From: Symsagittifera roscoffensis
Taxonomy: Eukaryota > Xenacoelomorpha > Acoela > Convolutidae
Assembly: GCF_963678635.1 (NCBI RefSeq)
Contig: NC_087065.1
Coordinates: 70,232,630-70,296,629 of the forward strand
Length of the DNA: 64,000 nt
Direction: 5' to 3'
Numbering within the stretch: position 1 is the stretch's first letter; every line of letters begins with the position of its first letter. This document shows positions 23,323-36,775 of this stretch, piece after piece. The translations under genes and the position numbers were made by a program. The notes under the pieces are model-generated. The model ran no database searches. It saw only the letters and a list, made by a program, of their open reading frames with translations, and was not told where the DNA came from.

Positions 23323-25129
23323 TTAATCATCTGGGAAAAAGCCGTGGGGGAAGATGTCGTGTATCATATCTGATGTTGTTAGTAATTTGGCTGGTATGCG
23401 TATGATGTTTCTAGTTTGTAGCAGTGGCCAAAGCAATTGAAGTGCTTTATTAGTATTTAGTTCTTCGGTGCCTACTGCAAACTTGTAAGGTGTGTTTTGA
23501 ATGAGGTTATATATTTTGTGATTATACTTAGTATTGTGAATGAATTCTAATGTTGGTATTTCAATAGGCTGGATAAATTCATGCGGGATAAGGAATGGTC
23601 TGGATTCTTCGGCATTGAAGGTCTTCGTGATGGGACAGAAGATATACATTTGGGTAACTGGGTCATAGTTGCGGAGGATGCCGTGGAGGTTAGTATCTTT
23701 GATGCAATATGTAAAATTAAGGAAAATTGGTGACGTGTACTTTGAGTTGAGAAACTGAAAACGATGCTGAGGTTGTCTTGATGGGGTATGCAAATCAAAA
23801 TGATTTTGTATAAAACGATAGTATGTATATGTGTGGGTTTGCTTAGTGCGTAACATAATATTGTGGGAACAGTGCAAATCGCGTTCCTGTGGTGAAAGAA
23901 AGTGAAAGGTTAGTGAAAATAACTGAAATTTGTCATAGAAGTTTTCGTATGCTTGAATATCAGCTAGTGATTCTGAAATAATCTGATAATTATTTCTATC
24001 AAAAATATTACGTGTGAATACGTATGATGTTTTGATGAAAACTTTTTCTGTTAGTTGCGGGTTTGCAAAGCGGTCTTTATCTAAAAAGTGGTCTTGATCA
24101 GGTCGGATGATATTATGGTCGTAATATTCTATTGCAAATTCGTTAGCTCGGGGTGCAGTGAACGTTTTTTGTAACTTTTTATATCCAACGTAAGTAAACT
24201 GTCGAGGTGTTAGTGTTGTAGTGAGTCTATATAACATGTCTTTGTTCTTTTCTATGCTGTCATGAGTATTAGTTAGTGGTAGGCAAAAGGGGTTAGTAAA
24301 ATTATAATTGGCTGTCCAATGAAGCGTTGGCATTAAAACATGTTCATCTACAAAATTGCGTGTGTCATTATCGTTAGTTGTGTTTACTGTATATTGCGGA
24401 ATTGAGACTAAGATGATTGCAAGAACATTTTTCGTGTTTGTATGTTGCGGGTGATTAATATATTCGCGGGCTGTTCCGGGTTTGGTCGGGAATGGGTGAT
24501 TTGGGAATTTTCGTTTAAAAGTGCGATAAGCTCGGTGAGTGCTATTTGATGATTCGGTGGTTGTGGATGACTTTGCTAATGATGGAGTGTAAGCTGAGGA
24601 GGGTGTAGGAGTAGGTGGATTTGAGGATGTTATTGTGGATGATAGTTGATGTATTGTGAGGGTGTTAGGGTGTATTAGCTGTTGTTGTAGGGTGATAAAA
24701 TTATTGAGTTTCTCGGAGATTTGGGGGGTATCTGGAGAATTATTAGATGATTGGTCGAATTGAAATGGAGAATAGGTTGGGGTCACTTGCGAAGCATAAG
24801 AAAGAGTGGAAACGGATGGGAGTAGATGATTTGATGGGATTGGTTGAAAGGGGGTTCTTAAAAAACGGAGGAGTTGGTTTGAGTATAATTTGAGGGTGAT
24901 GGTTCGGAGTCTGCAAATTCGTCAGGGGTTTCTACATTAGGGTTATTAAATTGTGAGATAGAGAATAAAACTGAATATCTGAGTTAGTATCAGAATTCGT
25001 GCTTGATGGTATATTAATAATCGGAAAATCGGGTGTTGGGAAAGCAAAAAGTGGGATTATTGGGATTTGAGTTTAGAGGTTGGCTGGGTGGGAATTTGAG
25101 CGACGGAGAGATCCAAGTTGTCGGCTCAT
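23323..25129 (-). pseudogene. ORF E, copy 2
   Basis: The ATG at 25129 follows the same CCCACGATGAGCC context as in copy 1. The P/S-rich N-terminal part is frameshifted between about 24790 and 25080. From 24786 to the stop at 23323 an uninterrupted 487-codon frame preserves the whole globular domain (for example FKRKFPNHPFPTKPGTAREY, FTYVGYKK, FPHGFFPDD). The contrast between a broken low-complexity part and an open conserved domain is notable. Confidence 0.7.
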
Positions 25130-25159
25130 CGTGGGCTAAAAAAAATGATTATGTTGAGA

Positions 25160-26275
25160 CTGAAAAGGGCCATCCTAGAAAAGCTAGAATTTCGTTCTTT
25201 AGGGTGACAAAACTGAAAATATTTATAGGTGAAATATCTTGTGGTCTGTATTTTTGCACCGTTTAAATATATGTAGTCTTTAAGGTCTTTAAAATATCCG
25301 CTATAATCTTGTGTATAAATATCTGCAAATCCTGCGGTTTCGGCAAGTTTTCTTAAATTCTGGTCAATTGACTGTCTTTGTATTGTGTCTCCATTTGTGT
25401 TAATAATTCTTGAAATTGTTGTGTTCTAATGTGATGTTGGATATCTGATTTAGAATATATTCTATTTGATTGTAAATCAATATTTGGATTACGAGCAATA
25501 GCTCTGATGCTTTCGGGTGAAATTTTTTTGAGTCATTGCATTAACGTAGGGTATGGTGTAAGGAGATAGTATTTATCTTCATCAGGATTCAATTGTACTA
25601 CAATGTGGCTATTTTCTGATCCAAATGGGACTGCGGTATCCCAAAAGTTTGTTCGTCTTGAAAGTGTGTCGACAAAATGTACTTTTTTTTTATAGAATAT
25701 AGGGATTCTTTTATAACATGGTTTGTCATCAAAATTATATAGTGGTGATACTCTTTTGGTAGAAGTATGAAACCATAAAATATTTCCATCGTAGTCTAGA
25801 AAATTTGATCTATTTTTTGATAATAAGTATCCTGCATAAGGTATTTTTAGTACTGCTAGTGCGAGTGATTGTAGGATTTGTGTTCTTTCCAATTCGCATA
25901 ATTGGTGAAGTGTTTCTAATTCGGAGAGTGACATTTCTTGAAAAATTCGACTCATTGTGTAGCCTAACTTCATATCTAAGTGGATATCGTAATGAATAAT
26001 ACCGAAATAGGTGCTATTCATTAGTGATAGTTCTTGTAAACGTCTACTTTTACTGTCATGTGGTGTTAGTTTTCCTCCAGGTTGACCTGTGCTTTTTTGA
26101 AAGTTAACTGGTATGTATGATGTTCCTTCATTTATAGGGTGACTTGTGGCATAAGGGTCAAATTTTATTTTTCCAGTGGTCATGTCGAAACCTTTTTCGT
26201 ATTTGACAAGTATTTCAGAATATTGTGTCTTATAAAGTGGATTTCTGTTTTTGCATGGTAATGTGGGGTACAAAT
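25160..26275 (-). pseudogene. env: Env, copy 2, missing both ends
   Basis: Starts at a deletion junction near 26275 that joins ORF D sequence to the middle of Env (CKNRNPLYKTQY). Open for 246 codons to 25533, then frameshifted. Cysteines of the last ectodomain part are altered in places (YTC to HTS, VPC to VPF). Near 25180 the codon equivalent to the copy 1 stop is GAA. The membrane anchor is deleted. Confidence 0.65.
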
Positions 26276-26546
26276 TATATGTTGGTTCACTTAGAGGTGC
26301 CTGTCGCTGAACTGGTTACAATGGTTCGGATAAGCGAGCGTGTCGTTCTACAAAAGTGTATGGATTATCTTGAAAAGAAATTCGTGTGGATGTTTGGGGG
26401 TTTTGGGTAGTTGTGGGTATTGCTTGGTTTTCATAGGATGATGTCGGTGAAGACTGATTTTGTGATTGTTGGTTAGCAATTTTTGAAAGTGTTCTGATTG
26501 ATTTTTTTCTAGTGGGAATATTTATGTTTATTGTAGTATTCTTCAA
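26276..26546 (-). pseudogene. ORF D, copy 2, N-terminal fragment
   Basis: Conserved with copy 1 over RTLSKIANQQSQ.. and TSTRISFQDNPYTF. Here the frame also stays open upstream across the end of ORF C, in a different frame from it, starting from a TTG at 26546 with no ATG. A GAA-to-TAA change at about 26317 stops the frame. Confidence 0.5.
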
Positions 26547-26697
26547 TGAAAAGAATTAAAAGGATTGTTGCTAAGGCGAATGTGACTATTGCCTTTTTTA
26601 AACATTTGCACATTGTCAGTATTAGGGATGATAAAAAAATGATGAATATTATAAATAGTAAAAAAATAATTGTTCTACTAAAAATTGTTCGTATCAT
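26509..26697 (-). CDS. ORF C, copy 2, intact 62-aa membrane protein
   Basis: Same length and nearly the same sequence as copy 1, with the double hydrophobic segment and the EEYYNKHK tail. It starts directly after the ORF B stop (TAA at 26700-26698). It is one of only two intact small genes in this copy. Confidence 0.6.
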   Translation of the reverse strand: MIRTIFSRTIIFLLFIIFIIFLSSLILTMCKCLKKAIVTFALATILLILFIEEYYNKHKYSH

Positions 26698-26937
26698 TTA
26701 AATAGATTTTGAATTATCGTACCTGTGAATATGATCAATGATTTGGGAATGTTGGAGATATATTTCAAAAAGGGAGCAGAAAAATTAAAAAACGTTGCAA
26801 AAGATTATTAAAATCATTATAAAAGCTTCAAAAGTATCAAATAGAAATATGAACAAAAGTTTGCTTATTATGAAAAAGTTTTTTAAAAAATTTAGATTTG
26901 AGCTTTTGAAGATATTGACTAATCGAGAGAAGAGCAT
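26698..26937 (-). pseudogene. ORF B, copy 2
   Basis: ATG at 26937 in the same context as copy 1 (CATTTCTTAAATGCTC). The hydrophobic frame is recognisable (LFIFLFDTFEAFI, IIFCNVF) and is interrupted by one TAA in the middle. It ends with HRYDNSKSI before ORF C. Confidence 0.5.
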
Positions 26938-27520
26938 TTAAGAAATGATTTCTTTGTCGAATATTTTTTGTTGTTTGAGGCGAGATTCGAGTGTGGTCGA
27001 GTTATTTATGGATTTTTTGACAAGTGGGTTGAGTTTTGTGAAATTTGTTGGGGGCTAATTTTATGGTGTTCGGGAGGTCTTCTTTGCTTTGTTTTTATTT
27101 GTCGGATGATCTGGGGTATTTTTGAGATATTTGTACTTTAGGCCAAATGAGTATGGTCCTTTTTTACTTTAGGATATTTTGCCATTTTTGGTTGGAGGGT
27201 TTTTGAGGTCTGAGTTGGGAAAAAATTGTTGATCTTTGCGTTATTAGATAGGGGAGGGTTGTAATATTATGGTGGTATTTATTCTAGTTGTCAAGTTTTA
27301 TCCAGTTTCTTATTTTTGACCTGGAGGTTGTAAAATTATAGTTATAGATATGCCTGGAGTTTAATATTTTTCGGCTAATAGGTTGGTGTTAGAGATATAG
27401 AAGGTAACGGATTTAAATGAATCCTATTGGCTGAATCTGAACTAGAATTGTTGGGTATTTGTCAGCATGTTATCTTGAAAAATGAAAGTTCAGAATGATC
27501 CAGAGGTGCAAAAATTATAA

Positions 27521-30500
27521 TCAAAGTTGTTTTTGAATTTCAACTTTCTTTAGTATTTTAGATTGTGAAATGAATGTTTTGTTGTTTTACGTGGTGATTT
27601 CTAAGTCGTGATGATTCTCTATGTTCGGATTTTTCTACTTAATCTAATTTGTTTTGATTTTTCTAATTTTTTCTATCTTTTTCCTGTTTTTTCTTTCTTT
27701 TTGAGGTATTTTGGGTCTGATATTTTTTGATTGTTTTTAGCTTTGGTTTGTTTTTGATTTTGATTTTCATGATGAACGTTGTCTTGTTCAACTATTTCTT
27801 TTTCTGTATGTGGATAATTTTGAATAACTTTTAAACCTATGAAAGAATATAATTGAGTTAATTCGCGTAGTGCGTATTCTTTTGGGTAGTAAGGCAATAG
27901 ATTGTTACGATGTTGAACAATTTCTTTCTTTTTGAGAGATTCCTTTTTGCGTGTTAAAGTTAGGTGTTAAGACAAATGTTCCAACTTTTAAATCTGTGGC
28001 TGGTGTAGAGCTAGAATTAATTTGGTCGTTAATGTTTTGCCTTTGTAACAATTTCTTTGTTACTTTTTGGTAAATTTCATTGTGTTTTTTTATCTCTATT
28101 TAAATTCCATTCGGTGTGTGTGCCGGAGGCTAATTTAAGAATTTGTGGGTGATAAAAATGATCTTCATTTTGTGTGTGTAAAGGTAGGTTATAACAAATT
28201 GAGTTTTTATTTGGTTGGCAATAACCTTGTAGATTTTTATGGGAGTTTGCTGTAAACTTAATTGGTTTACGTGGCTTTTGATTAAAAACCATTTCGTATG
28301 GTGACATTCCTAAAGTTGTCGTGGTTTGTGAATTGTATGCTAAGGGAAACATTTTTACATCTGCTGAATACTCTGTGTATTTTGTATCATTTCCATTTCC
28401 ATGATACATCGGAGATATTCTTGTAGTAAACGGTTCATACCTTCGACTAAACCGTTTGTCCAAGGTGCATGAGATGTACGTGGTTTATGTTTGATGTTAT
28501 ATAAGTGGGATAGTGTGATGATTTCATTATTTATGAACTCTGTACCGTTGTCTTTAACTAAGATTTCGGGTTATCCGAATTTAGCTATCCAATGTTCAAA
28601 AAGCGTCGTGTAAGCATAATAAGCATTACAATGTGGTACTGCGTTGAGTGCTACATAATGTGTGAATGCGTCAACAATGACCATAATGTAGGAATTTCCT
28701 TCAGAAGATGGTGAAATTGGTCCTTTTGTATCGAATGAAATGCGATGGTTAAAATATAAACTTTGTCCTTTAAAATCTTGTTTTTGTGCTATTTATTTTT
28801 GATTTGGATAAGGTTTGTTCAATTGACATATTATACAATCATTGGATAATACTTTTACCCAAATTGGTGCATTTGGGAAATAAAAATTTTGTGTAAAGTT
28901 TGAGTATGTTTTTTCTGATCCGGAGTGTCCTTTAGTATTTTGTGTATGTGAGATGTTAAAAGCTCTTAATATCATACTTAAAAGAAGACAGGGACCTTTT
29001 GAATCATTTAAAAGATAATCTAAAAACTCTGTATTTTCATTAATTGTTTTGTTATTAAATTTTCGGAAATACCAAGAGTGTTTTACTTCCTAAAATTGTG
29101 GTATCTGCTTTTACGGGCTGAGTTTTGTATTTGTGCCATGATTTTAGTTGTCTAATTACTGGGTCGAGATTTTGATATTGTTTTAAAAGTTCAAGTGTAA
29201 TTTTATCTGTTGGGGGGAGAAAAATATTGTCAATTTCTAGTTTTTATAGGGGAATTGTGTCAAGTGGGTCATGGAGTTCAAAAACTTGATTTATTGTGTA
29301 TTTTGAATCTTTTGTTTGCGGTCCTGATAAATTTTTTTTAACGGTTAAATTTTCTTTTTCGATTCATGGAAAAAGGTATTTTTTATGCGAGTGTTGTTTT
29401 ATTCTTTTTTGTTGAGTGTTATTTTTTATCCATTGTGAGTATGGAATTGGTTGATGTGCCTAGTAAATCAACTTCATAGTGATTATTCTGGCAATCTAAG
29501 TAGAGTGGAAATTGCTGTAGATTTTTTATTTGTGATTGATCAATGTCCGTTTTTACTGCATATTTGCATTCTAGTCGGGCTGATGTTTCATATTTTGCGA
29601 GATAAATTTTAATATTTTTTTGGTATTTCAACTGTAGTTTTTCTTGTGAGTAATTCAGGTGGCGTATTTCGACTTGATGTATCTGGTAACGCATGGTTTT
29701 TTTCCTGCTGTCCAAACTATATGTAGGTTTGGAAATTTCATTAGAATTAGTTGAAATCTATAAACTCTATGATTTGAATTTGACTTTTGTGTAGAGAAAA
29801 ATATAATTGGTTTGTGATCTGTGAATAGAACTGTTGGGTGTTTTGATCCAAGTATCAGAAATTCATATTCTGTAAGTGTATAAATTATAGCTGTACATTC
29901 TCTCATTAGAGTTGAGAGTCGTAGCTCTGCTTGAGTGAATAATCGTGAATTCGCTGATATAAGGTTCATTTTATTTGTTCTACTATGTGATTGTAGCAAT
30001 GCTGCGCCGATGCCAAAAGTTGAAGCATCGCACATTGCATAGAATGGTTGATTTGGAACTGGAATTGTAATTGAAATTTGTTCAGTTAAAAGTTTTTTAA
30101 TTTCTTCAAATTGTGTTTGATGTTCAGTGGTCCATTCAAAATTATTTTGTTGTCTGAGGATATTATAGAAGGGTCTTAAGTATAATCGCATTTTCTAAAC
30201 ATATTTACTTAAGAAGTTTAACATTCCAAGGAATTCTTGGGTTTTCTTTTTATTTGTAGGTGGTTGAAGTTTTTGAATGGCATCAATGCGTGATTTTAAT
30301 GGAGGGATAGTTTTTCGTTCTATATTATGTTCTAAAAATTTAACGCGTGTTAAAAAGAAGTGTGATTTATCGGGAGCTGCCTTCAGATTTTCGTTCTGAA
30401 GTATTTTATGTTGCTGTTCTAAAACTGTAAACATTTCTTCTTTAGTTTTTGATTGCATGAAAACATCATCTAAGTAAGTGATTGCGTTTTTCATGAGTAT

Positions 30501-33500
30501 TAGTGGTCTAAAAATTTTACTCATAAAGCTGAAAAAGCTGCTGTTCCTATGGATATTCCATAGAATAAGCGATTGAATTCATATTGTTGATTTCCAATAA
30601 AAAATTGTGTTAAACGTCGTGAATTTTCGTCTAGTGGCTTTTGATTATAAGCACTATTCGTATCTGCGGTTGTGAATTATATTTACCATTTATCTTTGTT
30701 AAGATAACTTGTATGGGTTCAATAGGCCAATTGCATTTTGATTCGTCAATTAGTGAATTGAGGTATCTAGCGTCTAAAACTATTTTTAGTGATTCACATT
30801 TTGCTAGAATGATAACAGGGTTGATAAAGGTGTTACCTTTTGGTTGTTCTTCCTTATTTACTGGTGAGATAATTTCGTATTGTTCTAAAATGTCAAGTAA
30901 TCTGTTTACCTTGTCATGTAAGTAAATTGGTACTTTACTGGCTCTTTGAATTTTGAAAACTGCGTCGGGTTTTAACGGGACGTGTAGTGATGAACTAATT
31001 TTTCCAACGTCAAATTTTGATGTTGCGTAGACTGTTGAATATTTTAACAGCTGTTTTGCTAATTTATCAAATTAAATTTGTGTAATTTGTGAATGTTCAA
31101 AATTAAACATTGTTAAAAATTTTTGTTGTTCTTTTGTGTAATTTGTTATGTTGAATGTTGGTTTAAAATATTTTGTTTTTGTGAAGTAATCTGTGTTTTT
31201 TTTTCATTACTTAAAATGTTATTTATGGATAATTCTTCGTCAAGAATTGTTGATTGGCAAATATCTCATAGTTGGAGTATTTTATTAACGCTGTAGGCTA
31301 CTTCATTTAGAGGTGAAATTGTAGCATTCTTTTCATAATATCCTAAAAGTCCTGAGAGTAAGGTTACTTGATATGGTGTGTTATTATACACGTGTAATGA
31401 AATGATGTCGGAATTCGTGTTTTTCGAATATTTTATGGTTGAGGTCGTAATTTTGAAAAATTTGTGAATAGGTTTAAATTCGAAGTCTGACATAAAAAGT
31501 TGTTGTTTATTTTGACTTTTATTATACTTGTGAACCTGTTTTATTGAAAAATTATTTATATTTCCCGATAGTCGTTTCAGGTGTTTCCGTTGTTGATTGT
31601 AAATGGGGTAAAACAACAAATTTTGAAAAAAAAATGGCGGTTGTTTGTTTAATCTTTGGAAGAATGTTAGGGCTGTATTTTTTGTTTTTGTGTATTTATC
31701 TTTGATATGGATCTTACTATTTAAGATGTTTATTGTTGGTATCTATTTAGATATAAATGGTATGCCAATGATATTGTGTTTAATATCAGTAATATGAAAT
31801 ATTTGTTTAAATGGTTTGTTTGAAATTTTGTTTTGTTCCATTGTTCTCGTGGAGAGAAGAAATAATTGGATTTTTCCATAATTTACTAATGTTGATCCTT
31901 GTGCTGTTGCTAATTTACTAGAGGTTTCAAGAGGTGTTAATTTTGGATGCAATGTTTTGATTTCATTCCATGTGGGAATATTAATTATGTTTGATTCTGC
32001 TCCTGAGTCAATTAAAAATCAATTTCAAGATCTGGTGGTTGAAATTCTTGGTTTCTTGAGCTTTCTAAGAGAAATGGAATTGTCCAAATTTTTTCTCTTG
32101 GTTGTTCTTTTTGTATATTTTGATAAATATGTTTTGTGTTTGAGCATTGTGTTTCGTCTTTTTTATCGGGTTTAATTACCGTGTTGATTCCGTTTACTTC
32201 TTGTGTAGTTTGTGTAGTATCAATGGGTCCAATATAGTAAATGTGAAGGTGTTCCAATTGATTTTCATATATCTGTGAAGTAAAAGGTTGTTCATATATG
32301 ATAGGTTCACAGTCGTTTTTGACTGTTATCATAATTACATAAATGGTATTATCTGTATCACTTTCTGTATCTGACGATTCACAATTTATATGATTTAGTT
32401 GTAGTTCGTTACTTCCTGTGTCATCAATACCTGGGGGGTCTGAAGTTATTTCTTCATTTGTCTGCACTTGATTAATGTGTCTTTGATGTTTTGGTGTGCT
32501 ACTTCTGTATCGATGTTTAGAATCAGGATAACGGTTAATATTCCTATGTGGTGGTGACTGGGAATAATTTTTGTATCGATTATTTTAACTTGAGTTTCGA
32601 TTTTGTGAATTAATTTGTGATCTGTTTTGATAATTATCGTTTGATCTGTGATAATTTGATCTGTTATATGAGTTATTCCTTGATCGATTGTTTGGGTAAT
32701 TCTGATTTTGGTTGTTTGAATAACTTCTATTTCGATTATTTGAGTAGTTTCTATTTCTATTACATGATGAGTTTCGTGATTGATTGTTTGGGTAGTATTT
32801 ATTCCTTGATTGGGAATTAGATCTAGAAACAAATTGTGTTGTATTTGAATTTGATCTGGAGTAGTTATTTATTTGGTTCTTTTTACTTCTTAGGTTTATT
32901 CTGATTGTCTTGTTGTTTTTGTCTACATTGGGAAATACTGTGTCCGTATCGTCGGCAATAATTACACCATTTTTTCAAGGATGGTTTGCCTCTAAAGTTT
33001 GGATGTTTCTCGTAGATATTTGGTATTTCAGTGATTTTTTGTATGTATTTATATGTGTAGTATTTGTTTCAATTCGATGACATATTGTAGTTTTAGATTG
33101 TCTGTTTCTTCGAGTTTCATTGTGATTTCTGCTTGTTCTAGTTTATCTACTAATTTTCGAAAATTCAAATCTGATTCTCGAATTGAGGAAGGATGAGATG
33201 CTCTCTTTTTTATAGCTATTTTCCTTAATTGAGGTGTTAAGGTCATCATTAAAGTTTCTGTCATTTTTGTGTTTTTGTAATCATGTGTATTAAGTGAAAA
33301 TGCTTTTCGAACTAGTGTTGCGATTCGTACTGCTAATTGTTTAATTGTTTCATTTGGTAATCTGCGGATTTCGTTGCATAAAACTCTTTGATGTTGTTTG
33401 TTTCTTTCAGAATCAAACACTTTTGAAAATTGATGTGTGAATCTTTTCCAGTCTGATTTTATTTCTATGGGTAATACTGAAATTGATATTTGAGCTGCGC

Positions 33501-35475
33501 CATCTAGCGTTGTTTGTATTAGTGCTGTGCGTCTATATATCCAATTTTGATGTAGTGGCGTATTAATTGGTTCGGGTCCTATATTTAAAATTAAATTTGC
33601 TGTTACTGAATTTAGATAATCTTCTACAGAATATTCAGGGTCTGTTCTTGTGATACCATTAATGGTTTATTCGAGGTTACTGATGATCCACCCATAAAGT
33701 ATGGATTCATAGTCATCTGTAGTGATTCTGCGGCATTTGGCATTTGTGAAAAATTTGAAAGTTGATTTTTTGTGATTTCATTTTGCTGAAGGTAATATGG
33801 AAGCGGTATTTCATTTTGCATTTGTGTTGGTTGATAAGAATGCATTAACATTGGGTTTTGTGGTTGTATTGGTTGAAAAGATTGTGTGTTAAATGGGTTT
33901 TGTATATGCATTTGTTGTGGATTTTGTATATCTGTTGGGTTTTGTTGGTAAATTTTCATATTTTGAGATGGTTGAGATTGTCGCGGTCTCTGTGTGCGAT
34001 ATTCGTTAGTATATGGTGCAAAAACATCTGGTTGATGATAATCATCTCCAGATGATAAATAGTTTTTTTTTCATATGGTGTATGTTGTTTATTTTTATTT
34101 TGTTGAAAAAATGGGTAATTTTCACTATAATCCTGTGTAGGTTGTGGATTATCTGGAAAATTTACTGAATTGGTCGATGTTTTTGGGAGATTCCAATAAT
34201 GGGAACAAAGGTCATTTAAATTTTGCGTATTTTTTCGGGGAGGTTGGTTTGTTCTTGGTTGGTGAGCATAATTATATTTGTGTTCTGCAAAAGTGTTTCT
34301 TGTGAAAGTTTTTCGTGTTTTTGACGGTATTGTCATTGGTCTATACGTTTGATAGTCCATATGTGAGTATTTTGGAGCAACCAAAGGTTTTACGGTTGAT
34401 TGTAAGGTTACCTGTGTTAATGATCTTTTTGTATTTCTTGGTGTTGTCAGATTGGGGTGTATTGGTGAAATACTCTGTTGTGCAGTTGTTGCTGTTGTTT
34501 GGACGATTTCTTCATTTATGAAGTGTGATGGTGTTTGAATATCTTGTTGTGTAAGATTTCTGGTTCCATTGAGGTTTTCATTATGTATGACTGTTGAATT
34601 TAGGCTGTTATTTCGTGTATCAGGTAAGAATGTATTATAATTCAATGGTGTTGCATCACTGGTTAATGGTACTACTTTTACATAATCTCTGTGAAAAGAT
34701 ATTGTACTAATTGCTTGACTCGAGATAGCTTGTGGGATATTTAGAAATGCTGGATGAGACCAGTCACCGTCCCAAATGTAATCTGATTGTTCTGAAAGAA
34801 CAGTGTCGTCATTGGTATTTTGAGGGCTGAAATTTTTTCTTGCTTGTGAAATTAAATCTAAATTGTGGGTGAAATAATCAATTATAAACCATGCTATAAT
34901 CTTTTGTAAATCATGTTTTGTGTTTTGTGAAACATCACCTTTTAAATTTTCGCGAATTACATGTAGAAATGTTGAAAATACCTTGATTTAATTTCGTATT
35001 TTTGTATGTTTGGATGTTTCGATTGGTGATATACTTTGAACTTCTGTTTTTTCTAATATAGATATATAACTATATTTTACTGCAAAAGCTTCGTTAGTGA
35101 ATATAGAGTTTGCTCTTTGTGAATTATGATATTGTATGCTTTTGAAATATTATATGAATACTTTTGAAAATTCTAGTTCAATATTGTCTGTTTGAATTAC
35201 ATATTTACGATGGGCTGTATTTGGTGTGCTGAATTCTATGGTGTAGATTCCATTTTGTTGTGTTAGATTACATATGTCTTTCAATTAATGTTCAATAATT
35301 TGTCTTTTGATTTTTACATCTGGGAATTCTGCTTTGCATGGGCTGATTCCTGTCTCAAACAAATTCACGAGTAAGTTCTGACAAAATCGTGTTTGTCCTC
35401 TATCATCGAGTGAATCTATAAGAAAGGGAAAACTGCTTCTTCATCTGGACTTTCGTCACTTTGAGTGTGGCTCAT
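27521..35475 (-). pseudogene. gag-pro-pol: Gag-Pro-Pol, copy 2, frameshifted
   Basis: ATG at 35475 begins MSHTQSDES, parallel to copy 1, and the homologous stop is at 27521-27523. All domains can be followed in several frames: the Q/N-rich Gag N-terminus (34645-33624), capsid (33420-33049), a zinc knuckle near 32950, a shortened R/S/N tract, protease (near 32010), RT with YLDD at 30470, RNase H (30191-29655) and integrase (28975-28077). At 30360 the RT reads through SHFFLTRVKFL with one more T than copy 1, showing that Gag-Pro-Pol was one continuous frame of about 2,700 codons. Many independent indels and stops make it non-functional. Confidence 0.85.
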
Positions 35476-35524
35476 TTTTTCGTTTGATGACTGTTAATAT
35501 ATAACTATCTATGTGTCTAATTGG

Positions 35525-35906
35525 TTAATTCCAATTATACAAGTGTACTGGTTTGTGTTTGTATTGCTTTTTTCCCCTCTTTTTGATGAATTTAAATTTG
35601 TTTCTGAGTCGGAAAATATAACTGATCATGGATGGGACAATTTTTATCTATTGACTCTTTTAATTCGTATAGTTCGTTTAAATTGTTGGCTTCCGATTCA
35701 GAAAATGGGTTTCTATTTTTTGAAAATCTTTTTCGTGTGATTTGTCTCTGTTTGTTTATAATTTTTCTTTTTATTGTTTGTCGTTTTGTTCTAATGTATC
35801 CAACTGTTTGTGTATGAGGAGTGATTACAAGATCGTATTTTTGGTTGTCTATTTCACAATTGTGGAAAACGATAGTTTGTTTATTTCCTAAATTTTTGAA
35901 TGACAT
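35525..35906 (-). pseudogene. ORF A, copy 2
   Basis: Begins MSFKNLGNKQTIVFHNCE. The first 100 codons match copy 1 closely, including both the conserved N-terminus and the first basic patch. One base is missing near 35595 (TATATTTTCC against TATATTTCTC), which throws the C-terminal basic tail out of frame. Confidence 0.65.
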
Positions 35907-36775
35907 AAGATTTAGGATGAGGGATGCAAGAAGTGGTTAGTTAATTTTATTTTCTTAGATAGTCCTTACGATTTTTTGGTTAGCTTAACCTGGGTCTTTT
36001 TGTTCAGGGTTGGAGAGAAAAGTATATCGATTCCGGAGAAGGATGTTTTATTTTCTCGTGGCTAGTCTAAGTTAACTTACTTAATCTTACTTAGGGGTAC
36101 TGATTGTGTTCAAGGGTTGGAGAATAGTAAATCGATCCACAAGGTTCAGGTATAATTAGAACACAAGCAGTTCGTTAGCTACTATTTTAAACTTACTAAG
36201 TCTAAGATCTATCCTGGGTCTAGTACGAGGAGGGTTCAAGTGAAGGATGATTAACCGAAGTTCTTCACTGTTTATCGTAATTTGAATGGATTAGTTTTAT
36301 TGAAAAATTTCTATTAGTCTTGGGTTTTTTGAAAGGGTTGGATAGTGAATCGACGTTTGAGGTCGTTAGACGCTAGCTAAGTGGGTGGGGGAGAACAAAA
36401 TTGTTCTTTTTGATCCAAGGATAGGCCTTGATGATCAGATTTTAAATTTAGTGAGATAGAAAATTTATAAAGATCCAAGGATAAGCCATGATGATCTGAT
36501 TTTTAAAATTAAGTGAATTTTTAAGTTTAAAATGGTTTAAAATTATTTTTAAAAAAAATTAGTTTTTCAATGATATTAGCGAGCTTATGATTGCTGTTAT
36601 GTTTAGGTGATGAAGCTGGAACAACAAGATGATTTGTGATTACTAACTATTTATTGTCATGCTTCTAATTTTTATTTTTATTTTCAATAAATATTTTTCA
36701 AATATGTTTTATATAATACTGCAGAAATTAGGGAAACAATCTGAGATATTTTTATCAATCTTTATTGTACATTAA
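35907..36775 (-). other. 5' leader of copy 2
   Basis: Aligns throughout with the copy 1 leader: twin hairpins at 36412-36436 and 36472-36496, the AGAACAA/TTGTTCT palindrome at 36392-36407, the four C-rich modules and the TTAA|GTAAGTTAA donor. Confidence 0.6.
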